Part shown: positions 1 to 8,219 of the stretch, in pieces
How positions within the stretch are numbered: position 1 is the first letter of the stretch
Layout of the letters: every line of letters starts with the position of its first letter
Assembly (NCBI GenBank): GCA_035654775.1
Contig: DASRWB010000003.1
Location: forward strand, 1-22,789
Length of the DNA: 22,789 nt
Source of the DNA: HKST-UBA85 sp035654775
Lineage (GTDB): Bacteria; Bacteroidota; Bacteroidia; Flavobacteriales; Flavobacteriaceae
Direction of reading: 5' to 3'
Notes under the pieces: generated by a model
Told to the model about the DNA's origin: nothing
The model's input: only the letters and a program-made list of their open reading frames with translations
The model's database searches: none
Made by a program: the position numbers and the translations under genes

Positions 1-255
1 TATACCTACCAAAAGTGCAATAAGCATACCTATAGCAAGTGCTCTTGGCAAACTTAAAACACCGTGGTTTACCTTGTCGCGATAGTGTTTTACTCCAAAA
101 TAGATAAAGGAAAGTGAAACTAAAATAGTAAGATACCCAAGTACTTCTTGAGCTGTGTAACTCATGCCACTTCCAAAGGTCAAGGCCAGAAGAAATAAGG
201 CGATAGCGGTTATTAGACCGAAACTACCATATTTATAAACGGTTTGTTTTATCAT
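1..255 (-). CDS. DUF4199 family membrane protein, 5' part only (runs off the left edge)
   Basis: An open frame of 85 codons starts at ATG (253-255) and runs off the window. The product begins MIKQTVYKYGSFGLITAIA and has two hydrophobic segments, about residues 10-27 and 40-55. These are followed by FGVKHYRDK and a third hydrophobic segment at the cut end. The order (membrane helix, GYLTILVSLSFIYFGVK, a basic YRD loop, then LSLPRALAIGMLIALLVG) is typical of the Bacteroidota DUF4199 family, whose function is unknown. The family call rests on recalled resemblance, not on a search. About 240 nt separate it from the next gene. No promoter could be assigned with confidence. Confidence 0.7.
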   Translation of the reverse strand, partial: MIKQTVYKYGSFGLITAIALFLLALTFGSGMSYTAQEVLGYLTILVSLSFIYFGVKHYRDKVNHGVLSLPRALAIGMLIALLVGI

Positions 256-437
256 GGTATTTAGTTGAATTAGTAAGGTTCAAAAATAAGATTTTTTAAA
301 GGCATTAGAACCATACTAAAGCACCAAAATTTAAATGATTTCAAACTCTAAAGCTATTTGGATGTCTTGATTTTGAAGTTTAGTATTCGATTTTCTATGC
401 ATTTACAGGAATGACAATTAACAAGAATAGATGAAAA

Positions 438-469
438 AGCGGGAAGTTTCAAAAGAAAAACTTCCCGCT
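438..469 (-). terminator. Rho-independent terminator of the PepSY-like gene
   Basis: A 12-bp perfect inverted repeat (arms 438-449 and 458-469, core AGCGGGAAG/CTTCCCGCT) encloses an 8-nt loop. Read on the minus strand the stem is followed by TTTT (434-437), so it ends transcription of the gene whose stop codon lies at 497. On the plus strand the flank is A-rich, so it would not work as a plus-strand terminator. Confidence 0.85.
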
Positions 470-496
470 ATGAAAAAAAGGTTGGTTAATTAGCTA

Positions 497-996
497 TTAA
501 ATGGTTAAAGAAACCGTTTTTTTCTTTCCCTTTTTTTCTAGTATAATTTTATATTTCACTACGGTTCCGGAGTTTTTATCATATTGCACAGTACAAACGG
601 TTTCACTAAAAAACCAATTAGGGTATGCTTTAGAAAGTTTACTGGAAACCTCTAGCGGCAATCTTATGTTTATATATTTTTCTTTACTTTTTAAAAGTTC
701 GCCGTTGTGATTATAACTTGCCGTAACATTATTTTCTTCTGTATTGAAACTAACCTGGTAAGTAGCGGGTTCATTTGGTGTGTAAATAGATAAATTTTTC
801 ACATTAAATGAAGCGACTTTGAATTGCATTTCTTTTACACGTTTGATGTTTAAAATGCTGTTTTCAACATAATTTTTATTGCTCACAGAGAAAGCGATGC
901 AGGCTCAACGGCATGGGATGTTACCATGGCTAAGTCTTGTGCAGATATAAAACCTGCAATACTAAATGCACATAAATAAAGAATTGTTTTTTTCAT
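497..996 (-). pseudogene. Secreted PepSY-like (beta-lactamase-inhibitor-like fold) protein, split by a 2-nt frameshift
   Basis: A signal peptide starts at ATG 994-996 (MKKTILYLCAFSIAGFISAQ, then DLAMVTSHAVEPASLSL) and meets TGA at 883-885. The body of the protein is in another frame, open from upstream of the GTG at 884-886 down to a stop at 497. Removing one CT from the TCTCT run at 887-891 joins them as ...EPASLSVSNKNYVEN..., giving a secreted protein of roughly 165 residues. The body (YQVSFNTEENNVTASYNHNG, then LPLEVSSKLSKAYPNW, YKIILEKKGKKKTV) matches the pattern of Bacteroidota PepSY-like proteins: beta strands, A-x-Y-D/N-x-x-G-x-L-L, then an LP...V...YP helix. The alternative, a 129-residue cytoplasmic protein from GTG 886, is less likely because the upstream frame encodes a clean signal peptide. 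The break could be a real mutation, a variable site or an assembly error. Confidence 0.65.
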
Positions 997-1024
997 GACC
1001 TAAATTATTTTGGTTACTATTGTT

Positions 1025-1081
1025 TTTTATTGCTATTAATTAAGAGAGTGTTTTATGTTGATGAAAATCAACGCAATAAAA
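1025..1081. repeat. Nested inverted repeat upstream of the PepSY-like gene
   Basis: A perfect 6-bp stem with a 4-nt loop (GTTGAT gaaa ATCAAC, 1057-1072) is flanked directly on its right by GCAATAAAA (1073-1081). The reverse complement of that flank, TTTTATTGC, sits at 1025-1033. It lies between the stop of the regulator gene (1185) and the start of the PepSY-like gene (996), both on the minus strand. It has no good T-run, so an operator or an mRNA leader structure is as likely as a terminator. Confidence 0.5.
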
Positions 1082-1113
1082 GTAATTAATCACAAGATAG
1101 CTTTATAGTTTTC

Positions 1114-1157
1114 ACCATAGACAAGCGATAAACAATCCATAGACAATCCATAGACAA
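1114..1157 (-). repeat. Four tandem 11-bp direct repeats (TTGTCTATGGN), candidate operator
   Basis: On the minus strand the units are TTGTCTATGGA (1157-1147), TTGTCTATGGA (1146-1136), TTGTTTATCGC (1135-1125, degenerate) and TTGTCTATGGT (1124-1114). The 11-bp period is about one helical turn, so all units would face the same side of the DNA. The array begins 27 nt past the stop codon of a helix-turn-helix regulator and lies about 117 bp upstream of the PepSY-like start. That position suggests a regulator-binding array controlling the downstream gene, but which protein binds is inference. Confidence 0.6.
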
Positions 1158-1184
1158 ATGAATAATATAAAAAGAAGCAGAAGC

Positions 1185-3008
1185 TTATAGGCTTTGTATA
1201 AAAGTGTCTAAATCAGTGTTTTCATCAAGCCCTAGTTTTTTCCGAAGTCTGTATCTGCTGGTATTTACTGAAGATAGTGTGATGTTTTGAAGTGTGGCAA
1301 TATTTCGACTCTCAATTTTTAAACGAATAAGAGAGCAAAGGCGGATTTCGTTTTTACTTAAAGAGGGAAATTCCTGAGAAAGTTTGCTGTAAAAAGAGTC
1401 ACTAAGTCTGTCCAGATGTTCAAAAAAACTTTTGGTGTTTTTATCAAACTCAACTTTGCTTTTTATCTTTTGATTGAGTTCTTTCAATAAAAGTTCACGC
1501 TCTTTGGGATTAGCTGCTAAAATCTCTTCAATCTTCGTGGCGAGAACTTGCGCCCATTCTTGATTTTGTGACAGGTTAATGGCAAAATCTGAAAGATCAC
1601 GCTCTTTAGATAAGATTTCAGAATTTAACCTACTCACTTTAAGCCGCGAGTTTTCCAATTTTTGTTCTGCCAGTAGCTGTTTGTTTTTGGCATTCAGTAA
1701 ATGTTGACGTCTTCTTAAAAATAAAGATAGCAGTAAAATAACAACTATGGAAGAAGTTAAGGTAGTAATCCAAAGTTTCAGGTTTTGGTTTTTAATTTTG
1801 TTTTCTTGTTGAATTCGCTCAAGCTTGGCATTTAGCTCTATTCGATCTAAAATAATATTGTTGAGTTGGTTTCGCCACTTGATATCGGCATGGCTGTAAG
1901 CCTTGTGGATACTATCTGATAAAGCTAAAATTTCTTTTGTAGTAGTATATGCTTCTTTGGTTTTGTTTTCTTTAAAGTAGAGCTTTTCTTGGGCTTTTTT
2001 TATTTCAATTTCAGATTCAGCAGAATATTGAACGAGATGAGTAGACAAATAGTTTTGAAGTGAATCCATAATCGCATGGGCTTTTTCTAAACTGTCCAGT
2101 TCTACGTAGGTGGTTGCCAGTTGTGAGCCGGCACTTATTAAACGCGGGTAGTCTGAAGATTCTGTTCTTTCTTGTAGGACATATTGATAAAACTCAAAAT
2201 TTCTTTTGTAAAGCGGTAATGCTTCCGAAAAAATACCATTATCAGTATAAATATCAGCAATATTATCCCGAATACTTCCCACAAGCGGATGACTTGGGAA
2301 GCTGTCCAGCGTAATTTGATACGCTTTTTTAAAGTATTCCATTGCTTGAACCCTATCTTTTTTAGTCCAGTAAAAAAACAACCCGTAGTTGTTTAATGAT
2401 GAAGGATAATTGATGCCCGGTAAAGCTTCGGTAAATTTAATATTTTCAATAAGGGCTTGTTTAGCACTATCCGGATAATTTAGTTTAGAATAATTTTCGG
2501 CCAGTAAACTGTAGGCATAATTTATCATGTCTATATAATCAGTTTTAACCTGACGGGGTAAGTCTTTTTTGTGTTTTTTATAGTATGCAAAAAAAGCTTT
2601 GTAAGCATCAATACTTTGTCTGGGAAATCCTATTTTAAAAAACCAATTTCCCGAATGCAGGTAATAGTCCAGTTTCAATGTATGTTGTTCATGTATTTTT
2701 GGGAGTAAGTCTTGCAACTTGAAAAGCTGGGTTAAATACATTTGTAACTCGCTGTCTGTAAAGTAATTTCTTCGGTAGGTTCGGTAATCGTCTTCGGGGA
2801 AGGCACGGTTCATTTCATCATAAATTTTTTGGTACTCCGCTAAAGCTTGCGAGCTAGGTATTGAATCTACTTGAGCAAGAAGACGAACGCACACAAAAAG
2901 TAAACAAAACAAAATAGCTGCAGATTTCAATACGAATAAGTTGATAGTTGGTATAAATATAGTAATTATCTTTCCAGCAAACGCGCCATTGGTTTTGGGA
3001 AAAAGCAA
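1185..3008 (-). CDS. TPR / transmembrane / LuxR-like helix-turn-helix regulator
   Basis: The protein has up to 607 residues. Order: signal-like hydrophobic stretch ending LLAQ (about 27-46), helical tetratricopeptide-type repeats (about 55-380, including YSLLAENYSKLNYPDSAKQA), one membrane helix (about 415-435, followed by RRRQ), a coiled coil (about 440-480), and a C-terminal DNA-binding region (about 545-600, LSKNEIRLCSLIRLKIESRN, then SSVNTSRYRLRKKLGL). This is the Bacteroidota class in which extracytoplasmic TPRs are joined through one membrane pass to a cytoplasmic LuxR-like HTH; ligands are generally unknown. The longest frame begins at a TTG (3006-3008). A second in-frame TTG at 2928-2930 gives LKSAAILFCLLFVCVRLLAQ, a much better signal peptide, so the true start is probably 2930. 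It is last in the six-gene minus run and faces the 11-bp repeat array just beyond its stop. Confidence 0.8.
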   Translation of the reverse strand: MLFPKTNGAFAGKIITIFIPTINLFVLKSAAILFCLLFVCVRLLAQVDSIPSSQALAEYQKIYDEMNRAFPEDDYRTYRRNYFTDSELQMYLTQLFKLQDLLPKIHEQHTLKLDYYLHSGNWFFKIGFPRQSIDAYKAFFAYYKKHKKDLPRQVKTDYIDMINYAYSLLAENYSKLNYPDSAKQALIENIKFTEALPGINYPSSLNNYGLFFYWTKKDRVQAMEYFKKAYQITLDSFPSHPLVGSIRDNIADIYTDNGIFSEALPLYKRNFEFYQYVLQERTESSDYPRLISAGSQLATTYVELDSLEKAHAIMDSLQNYLSTHLVQYSAESEIEIKKAQEKLYFKENKTKEAYTTTKEILALSDSIHKAYSHADIKWRNQLNNIILDRIELNAKLERIQQENKIKNQNLKLWITTLTSSIVVILLLSLFLRRRQHLLNAKNKQLLAEQKLENSRLKVSRLNSEILSKERDLSDFAINLSQNQEWAQVLATKIEEILAANPKERELLLKELNQKIKSKVEFDKNTKSFFEHLDRLSDSFYSKLSQEFPSLSKNEIRLCSLIRLKIESRNIATLQNITLSSVNTSRYRLRKKLGLDENTDLDTFIQSL

Positions 3009-3018
3009 TACTTAGTAA

Positions 3019-3957
3019 TCAGGAAGTAAATCTTGCTTTGATTTTATCTACGATTGTCTGCGCCAGCTTTTCATTGCTTTCAAGAGTCCAACCCGCTATA
3101 TGGGGTGTGAGCAAAACGTTTTCAGCCTGAACCAGATACTGAAGTGCTTCGGGCATTTTGTCGGTAAATAAAGATTCAAATGATGTTTTTTCGTATTCCA
3201 AAACATCCAAACCTGCACCGAGAATTCTGCCCGATTTTAAAGCCTCAACCAAATCTTGAGTAACCACGCTTTTGCCTCTTGCGGTATTGAGGAACCAAAA
3301 GGGTTTTTTAAACGCATTTATAAAAGCTGAATTTACCATATTTAGAGTTTCAGAAGTCTGTGGTGTATGGAGGCTCACTACATCGGCGTTATCCTGAAAC
3401 TCTTTTAACGTAACTTGTTTTGCGTACTTGTTTCCTACCTTGGGTTTAATGTCATAACAAATAACATGAACATTGAATCCGCTTAGTTTTTTGGCAAAGG
3501 CTTTTCCCATATTGCCGTACCCTATGATGCCTACGGTTTTTCCATCAAGCTCTACACCTCGATTTTCTTCTCTTTTCCATAGGCCTTGGCGCACTTCTTT
3601 ATCGGCTTTATGGAGCTTGTTAAACAGAGATAAAAGCATGCCCAAAGTGTGTTCCCCAACAGCATTTCTATTGCCTTCGGGTGCAGCAATTAAACAAATA
3701 CCCTTTGTTTTGGCATATTCACAATCAATATTTTCCAATCCCGCACCTACACGTGCTATAAATTTTAGGCGACTGGCTGAATCTATAAATTGGCGGTCAA
3801 TGGTAAATCGGCTTCTTATTACAATACCTTCATAAGATTCAATTTTAGCTTCAATGATTTCTTTTGAAGAAGTATAGTCTTCATCGTTTTGAAAACCTAA
3901 AGCCTTTAATTGTTGAAATAATAATGGATGGTTGGTATCAAGGTGAAGGATTTTCAT
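3019..3957 (-). CDS. D-2-hydroxyacid dehydrogenase (phosphoglycerate dehydrogenase-like)
   Basis: A 312-residue NAD-dependent 2-hydroxyacid dehydrogenase acting in the cytoplasm. Visible features: an N-terminal flavodoxin-like half (GIVIRSRFTIDRQF, ARVGAGLENID), the Rossmann motif VGIIGYGNMGKAFAKKL (about 142-158), the catalytic Arg in LNTARGK (about 223-229), the Glu region GLDVLEYE (about 248-255) and the catalytic His in LLTPHIAGW (about 286-294). The length fits the short family members without an ACT domain, so it may be a SerA-type 3-phosphoglycerate dehydrogenase or another D-2-hydroxyacid dehydrogenase; the sequence alone does not settle the substrate. It starts 3 nt after the mgtE stop, indicating cotranscription. 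Confidence 0.88.
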   Translation of the reverse strand: MKILHLDTNHPLLFQQLKALGFQNDEDYTSSKEIIEAKIESYEGIVIRSRFTIDRQFIDSASRLKFIARVGAGLENIDCEYAKTKGICLIAAPEGNRNAVGEHTLGMLLSLFNKLHKADKEVRQGLWKREENRGVELDGKTVGIIGYGNMGKAFAKKLSGFNVHVICYDIKPKVGNKYAKQVTLKEFQDNADVVSLHTPQTSETLNMVNSAFINAFKKPFWFLNTARGKSVVTQDLVEALKSGRILGAGLDVLEYEKTSFESLFTDKMPEALQYLVQAENVLLTPHIAGWTLESNEKLAQTIVDKIKARFTS

Positions 3958-3960
3958 TTT

Positions 3961-5331
3961 TTAGAAACCTAAGATCATTTTTGCGATAAAGAAGAACAAG
4001 AAAATTCCAAAAATGTCATTGCTTGTGGTAATAAAAGGACCTGTTGCAATGGCAGGATCAATGCCTTTTTTATCTAGCACAATGGGGACAAAAGTGCCTA
4101 CTAATGCTGCGACTATAATTACGCAGAGCATAGAAATGGCGATAGTAAAACTAAACAGTAATCCAATGTGCATTAATTGTCCGGCAATTATAACTAAAAT
4201 GCCTAATACCAATCCGTTAATGATACTTAGGCCTATTTCTTTAATCAAGCGATTAAACAAACTGCCTTTCACAACATCGTTAGCTAAACCTTGAACTATA
4301 ATGGCACTAGATTGTACCCCGACATTTCCGGCCATAGCGGCAATTAATGGAGTGAAAAAAAAGAGTTCTCTGTATTTTTCCAAAGCGCCCTCAAATCCTT
4401 CCATAATAAAAACACTACCTAAACCACCGAATAAACCTAAAATAAGCCACGGTAACCGTGCTTTAGTGAGATCTAAAATACTGTCATCTGCCTCAACATC
4501 CTGTGAGATACCTGCAGCTAACTGGTAATCTTTATCAGCTTCTTCTTTAATGACATCTACAATGTCATCAATGGTGATACGTCCCAAAAGCGTTTGCTCT
4601 CTGTTAACCACAGGAATAGCCTCAAGGTCGTATTTTGCCATTATTCGGGCAACTTCTTCTACATCTTCATCTACAAAGACATAATCTACATTTTTGATAT
4701 AGATATCGCCAATTTTTTGATCGCTTTTGGCAGTAATCAAGTCTCTTAAGGAAAGACGGCCAATAAGCTTTTCTTTTTTGTTTACAACGTATATAGAGTG
4801 TACTCGGGTAACGTTTTCGGCTTGGGCTCTTATTTTTCGTAAACAACCGGCTACAGTCCATGTTTCGTAAACTTTTACCAGCTCTTTAGCCATTAAACCT
4901 CCAGCGGTATTTTCATCATAGGCAAGTAGTTCTTCTATTTCGGCTTTGTGCTCTTGGTCTTCAATTTTTGAAATTACTTCTTGCTGGCGCTCTTGCGGCA
5001 ACTCGGCAATAATATCAGCTGCATCATCTGTGTCAAGCTCTTCAACTTCTTCTGCAATTTCTTTAGCAGAAAGGTTTTGAAGTACTTTTTCTCTGTTGTC
5101 TTCATCTAACTCCATCAACACGTCTGATGTAGTTTCAGAATCCAGCAACTTTATAACATACATGGCGTTTTCCAGATTAAGCTCGTCCAGAATTTCAGCA
5201 ATGTCTGCGTAGTGATATTCGTCCAGAAGTTGTTTAAGCTCCTTATTGTTTTTGTTTTCAATAAGAAGTTCTACACGCTCTACGAGTTCGTCTGTAAGTT
5301 GAAAAGGTATGTTTTCTTTTTCTTCCAACAT
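3961..5331 (-). CDS. mgtE: Magnesium transporter MgtE
   Basis: A 456-residue inner-membrane Mg2+ channel. Order: an acidic N-terminal superhelical domain (about 1-130, MELDEDNREKVLQNLSAKEI, ELDTDDAADIIAELP), two CBS domains (about 135-260, with RVHSIYVVNKKEKLIGRLSL and IPVVNREQTLLGRITIDDIV), a linker helix, then about five membrane helices (290-456). GNVGVQSSAIIVQGLA corresponds to the family's conserved GNxGxQ segment, and TGPFITTSNDIFGIFLFFF is the last helix with its conserved pore-lining Asp. In known members the cytoplasmic domains sense Mg2+ and close the pore. The start is ATG, 5 nt after the ksgA stop. Confidence 0.95.
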   Translation of the reverse strand: MLEEKENIPFQLTDELVERVELLIENKNNKELKQLLDEYHYADIAEILDELNLENAMYVIKLLDSETTSDVLMELDEDNREKVLQNLSAKEIAEEVEELDTDDAADIIAELPQERQQEVISKIEDQEHKAEIEELLAYDENTAGGLMAKELVKVYETWTVAGCLRKIRAQAENVTRVHSIYVVNKKEKLIGRLSLRDLITAKSDQKIGDIYIKNVDYVFVDEDVEEVARIMAKYDLEAIPVVNREQTLLGRITIDDIVDVIKEEADKDYQLAAGISQDVEADDSILDLTKARLPWLILGLFGGLGSVFIMEGFEGALEKYRELFFFTPLIAAMAGNVGVQSSAIIVQGLANDVVKGSLFNRLIKEIGLSIINGLVLGILVIIAGQLMHIGLLFSFTIAISMLCVIIVAALVGTFVPIVLDKKGIDPAIATGPFITTSNDIFGIFLFFFIAKMILGF

Positions 5332-5336
5332 ATAAG

Positions 5337-6107
5337 CTATAGTTGTTCTATGTGTTGAGTGATTTCTATAAACGCTGAAACAGCTAATTGTTCCGGGCGC
5401 ATGTCAAAGATAGTGTTTGCTTTTAAATTATCAGGTAAATTAAAGGTTTTTAAGCTATTGCGGAGTGTTTTTCTGCGTTGGTTGAAAGCGGTTTTTACTA
5501 CTTTAAAAAAAAGAGCTTCGTCACAGGGTAAGGTATAGTTTTCTTTTCGTGTTAGTCGTAAAACTCCTGATTCTACTTTTGGCGGTGGATTGAAAACACT
5601 TGGCGGTACGGTAAATAAATACTCAGCGGTATAAAAAGCCTGAGTCAATACCGATAAGATACCGTATACTTTGCTTCCTTTTGGGGAACAGATGCGTTGG
5701 GCTACTTCTTTTTGAAACATGCCGGAAAATTCCGGAATTTGATGCCGTAACGCCAATGTTTTGAAAACAATTTGTGTGGAAATGTTATAAGGGAAATTTC
5801 CAATTATTGCAAAGGGATGTGTGTCGAAGGTTTGAGTTGGATTATAGCTTAAAAAGTCTTCTTCAATAATTTTGTCTTGAAGTTGCGGGTACTTGTTTTT
5901 TAAATAGATTACCGATTCTGCGTCTATTTCAATTACATATGTGGTAATTTCTTTTTCCAACAGATACTTGGTTAAAACTCCCATTCCGGGACCAATTTCT
6001 AAAACATGATGGTAGTTTTTTAAAGTCAAGCTGTCTGCAATCTGCTTAGCGGTTGTTTCGCAGGTTAAAAAATGTTGCCCCAAGTGTTTTTTTGCTTTTA
6101 CCGCCAT
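5337..6107 (-). CDS. ksgA: 16S rRNA (adenine1518/1519-N6) dimethyltransferase
   Basis: A 256-residue KsgA/RsmA that dimethylates two adjacent adenines in helix 45 of 16S rRNA during late 30S assembly, using S-adenosylmethionine. Motifs seen: KKHLGQHFL near the N-terminus, the SAM-binding VLEIGPGMGVLTKYLLEK (about 35-52), the catalytic GNFPYNIST (about 102-110; the family has N-[LIF]-P-Y), PPSVFNPPPKVESGVLRL, and FNQRRKTLRNSLK near the C-terminus. Length is normal for the family. It sits between the DUF4286 gene (3-nt gap) and mgtE (5-nt gap), an order often seen in Flavobacteriia. Confidence 0.96.
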   Translation of the reverse strand: MAVKAKKHLGQHFLTCETTAKQIADSLTLKNYHHVLEIGPGMGVLTKYLLEKEITTYVIEIDAESVIYLKNKYPQLQDKIIEEDFLSYNPTQTFDTHPFAIIGNFPYNISTQIVFKTLALRHQIPEFSGMFQKEVAQRICSPKGSKVYGILSVLTQAFYTAEYLFTVPPSVFNPPPKVESGVLRLTRKENYTLPCDEALFFKVVKTAFNQRRKTLRNSLKTFNLPDNLKANTIFDMRPEQLAVSAFIEITQHIEQL

Positions 6108-6110
6108 TTT

Positions 6111-6434
6111 CTAGTTGAAGGTTACATCATATTCATCAATGATTTGAAGTTCAGTTCTGAAAGCTAAGGCTTTGTCTGCAAACAGGTTTGCTCCTTCAGC
6201 ACGTAATGCGTCGGCATAATTTTTATAATAGGTATCAAGGTCTTCACGGGTTTTGGCGTAGTATTGAATAGAGTAAGTTGTACCGCCCATTTCTTCTTGA
6301 ATTAACACCCGAGTTAGTTTTGCTTGATAAAATTTTCCGGTAGATAACACTTTTGGGATGTGTTCTTTTATCCACTTTAACCAGGATTCATGAATGCTTT
6401 CGTCTATGTTTAGGGTTACGTTATATATGTACAT
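6111..6434 (-). CDS. DUF4286 family protein
   Basis: A 107-residue cytoplasmic protein beginning MYIYNVTLNIDESIHESWL. It matches the small DUF4286 family of Bacteroidota, recognisable by an N-terminal YNVTxNID strand, a W-L-x-W helix (SWLKWIKEHIPKVL), EEMGGTTYSIQYYAKT, and a C-terminal ALAFRTELQII strand. The fold is probably a ferredoxin-like alpha/beta dimer; the function is unknown. It lies 6 nt after the TPR gene and 3 nt before ksgA, so the three are almost certainly cotranscribed. Confidence 0.85.
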   Translation of the reverse strand: MYIYNVTLNIDESIHESWLKWIKEHIPKVLSTGKFYQAKLTRVLIQEEMGGTTYSIQYYAKTREDLDTYYKNYADALRAEGANLFADKALAFRTELQIIDEYDVTFN

Positions 6435-6440
6435 AAGGAA

Positions 6441-8219
6441 TTAATTAATGGCATCACCGCGAAGTTTTCTGTATTGTTTTTGAGCCTCAACAAAATAGAT
6501 ACTGTCCGCATGATTGAAGATTATTTTTTCGTAAAAGGTTTTGGCCGTTTCAGGTTGATGGAGTTTTTTAGCATAAAGTTCGCCCAAAGCATAATATGTG
6601 TCATCTGCTAAAATATCTTCAGGATAGTGTGCTAAAATATATTGATAGTTGGAAATAGCTTTGTCGTATTCTTTTTTTTGTTCAAAAAGTTGAGCTTGTT
6701 TATAGTAGGCTTGGTCTTCTATGGTTTCGCCTTTGTGTTCTTCGATAATTTTATTTAAAATAGATATTGCCTGGTCAGTTTTATTTTGAAAGGCTAATAA
6801 GTCGGCTTTCGCGTATAGCTTTAGTGCAACTTGCAGGGAATCGTCATATTTGTTGTCTGAGATAAGTAATTTTAAATCTAGCGCATCATTGGCAATAAGC
6901 TGTGAGGTTGAGGATTTTAGAACGTTTAATTGCGATTCTGCCCATTTAAAATCGCCTTTATAATAACTGGTTTTGGCCACTTTAAACCTTGCCAGTTGTG
7001 AAAGTGTACTGTTTTTTAGGTTGCGTTGTATTTGGGTGTAATAAATAAGGGCTTGATTAAAATACTCTTGTAAAACCAAAATATCTCCCAGTTCCATTTT
7101 TACGTTGGCTTCTTTGAATGGAGTTAAGGGCAACTGTAAACTTTCTTTTAAAAAGCGTGAGGCTTCTTCGGGTTGATGTAAATAAAAGGCTAAAAAATGG
7201 GCGTAAGCTATTTGAATGTTAAGCGTGGCTGCAGTTTTTCCATGGGTGTTAAATAAGTTTTCGTACTGTAGCTTTATACTTTCATAAACTGAAGGCAAAG
7301 CGGTTTCTACTTCAATAGCTAATAAATTGTAATGTGCATTAAGTAAGGTGTCTAAATCTTGCGAGGTGTTTGCTATAAAGGTGTAAATTTCTTTGGCTAT
7401 GGTAAAGTTATTAGCGTCATAGCATATATGTGCTAATTCAAACAGTCTATCCAAACTCTCAGGCTGGCGGCTAAAAATGGCTTTTTCCTGAGCAAAAGCT
7501 TTTTTAAAATCGTTTTCCTGGACAAACAACCAACTGAGTAATTGATTGTAGAGTAGAACAGGCTTTTCTTGAATTTTTTTAAGTAAAACTCTTTTAAAAA
7601 TAAGGTTGTTTTCGTTTGTAGCATCTTCAGAAATAAACTCGCTCACGGCTCTTTTAATGTTGTTGAGTTGTGTGTCGTTTATTTCAACAAAGTCAATGTA
7701 GCTGTTGAACATTTTTTCTACATCACCTTGTTCGCCGTAAATTCTTGCCAGCTGTAAGTCAAAATTTAAGTTTGGGTTTAATGATTTTGCTTTTTCATAG
7801 GCCGTTATTGCCTGTTCCAGTAATGAATGCTGTTCAAAAAAACGTGCAATTGTGTAGGCATGCGACGGATTTAGGTCTATGGCTTCCAGCGCAATTGTAT
7901 AGTTTTTTTGAGCTTCTTCAATATGGTTTTTCAATTGAAAATTGTAGCCTAATTCTACATAAAATGCCGGATAGTTTATTCGGGATATCTGGTCTAAAAT
8001 AAGGGTTTCAGCATCGTTGTATTTTTCCAGTTGCTGTAGGGTTTTTATCAACTGAAGTGTGTAATTGATGTTGCCCGGTTTTTGTTTATGAAGCTTGGTG
8101 TATTCTATACGAGCCTTTTCAAATTCGCCATTGTCAAAATATTCTTTAGCCACAAAATCGTCTTGTGCCCAAAGCGAAAAGCTAAATAAAAAAATTAGTA
8201 AGGAGCAGAAAAACTTCAC
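6441..8219 (-). CDS. Secreted tetratricopeptide-repeat protein
   Basis: A 592-residue protein made almost entirely of TPR-type helix pairs. The start is GTG (8217-8219), giving the signal peptide MKFFCSLLIFLFSFSLWAQ followed by DDF. Clear repeats lie near residues 25-130 (EYFDNGEFEKARIEYTKL, ALEAIDLNPSHAYTIARF) and near the C-terminus (AISNYQYILAHYPEDILADD, ALGELYAKKLHQPETAKTFY). The C-terminal repeats resemble the BamD/CpoB style of periplasmic TPR. It is the first gene of the run through DUF4286, ksgA, mgtE, the dehydrogenase and the regulator. It is probably a periplasmic scaffold for protein-protein contacts; no enzymatic motif is visible and no specific partner can be named. Confidence 0.85.
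   Translation of the reverse strand: MKFFCSLLIFLFSFSLWAQDDFVAKEYFDNGEFEKARIEYTKLHKQKPGNINYTLQLIKTLQQLEKYNDAETLILDQISRINYPAFYVELGYNFQLKNHIEEAQKNYTIALEAIDLNPSHAYTIARFFEQHSLLEQAITAYEKAKSLNPNLNFDLQLARIYGEQGDVEKMFNSYIDFVEINDTQLNNIKRAVSEFISEDATNENNLIFKRVLLKKIQEKPVLLYNQLLSWLFVQENDFKKAFAQEKAIFSRQPESLDRLFELAHICYDANNFTIAKEIYTFIANTSQDLDTLLNAHYNLLAIEVETALPSVYESIKLQYENLFNTHGKTAATLNIQIAYAHFLAFYLHQPEEASRFLKESLQLPLTPFKEANVKMELGDILVLQEYFNQALIYYTQIQRNLKNSTLSQLARFKVAKTSYYKGDFKWAESQLNVLKSSTSQLIANDALDLKLLISDNKYDDSLQVALKLYAKADLLAFQNKTDQAISILNKIIEEHKGETIEDQAYYKQAQLFEQKKEYDKAISNYQYILAHYPEDILADDTYYALGELYAKKLHQPETAKTFYEKIIFNHADSIYFVEAQKQYRKLRGDAIN

Noticed and set aside
2941..2975. TTTG ... TATATTTA as an internal promoter for the TPR-HTH regulator
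   Set aside because: The spacer is only 16 nt against the usual 19-21 and the last base of the -7 box does not match; not strong enough to list.
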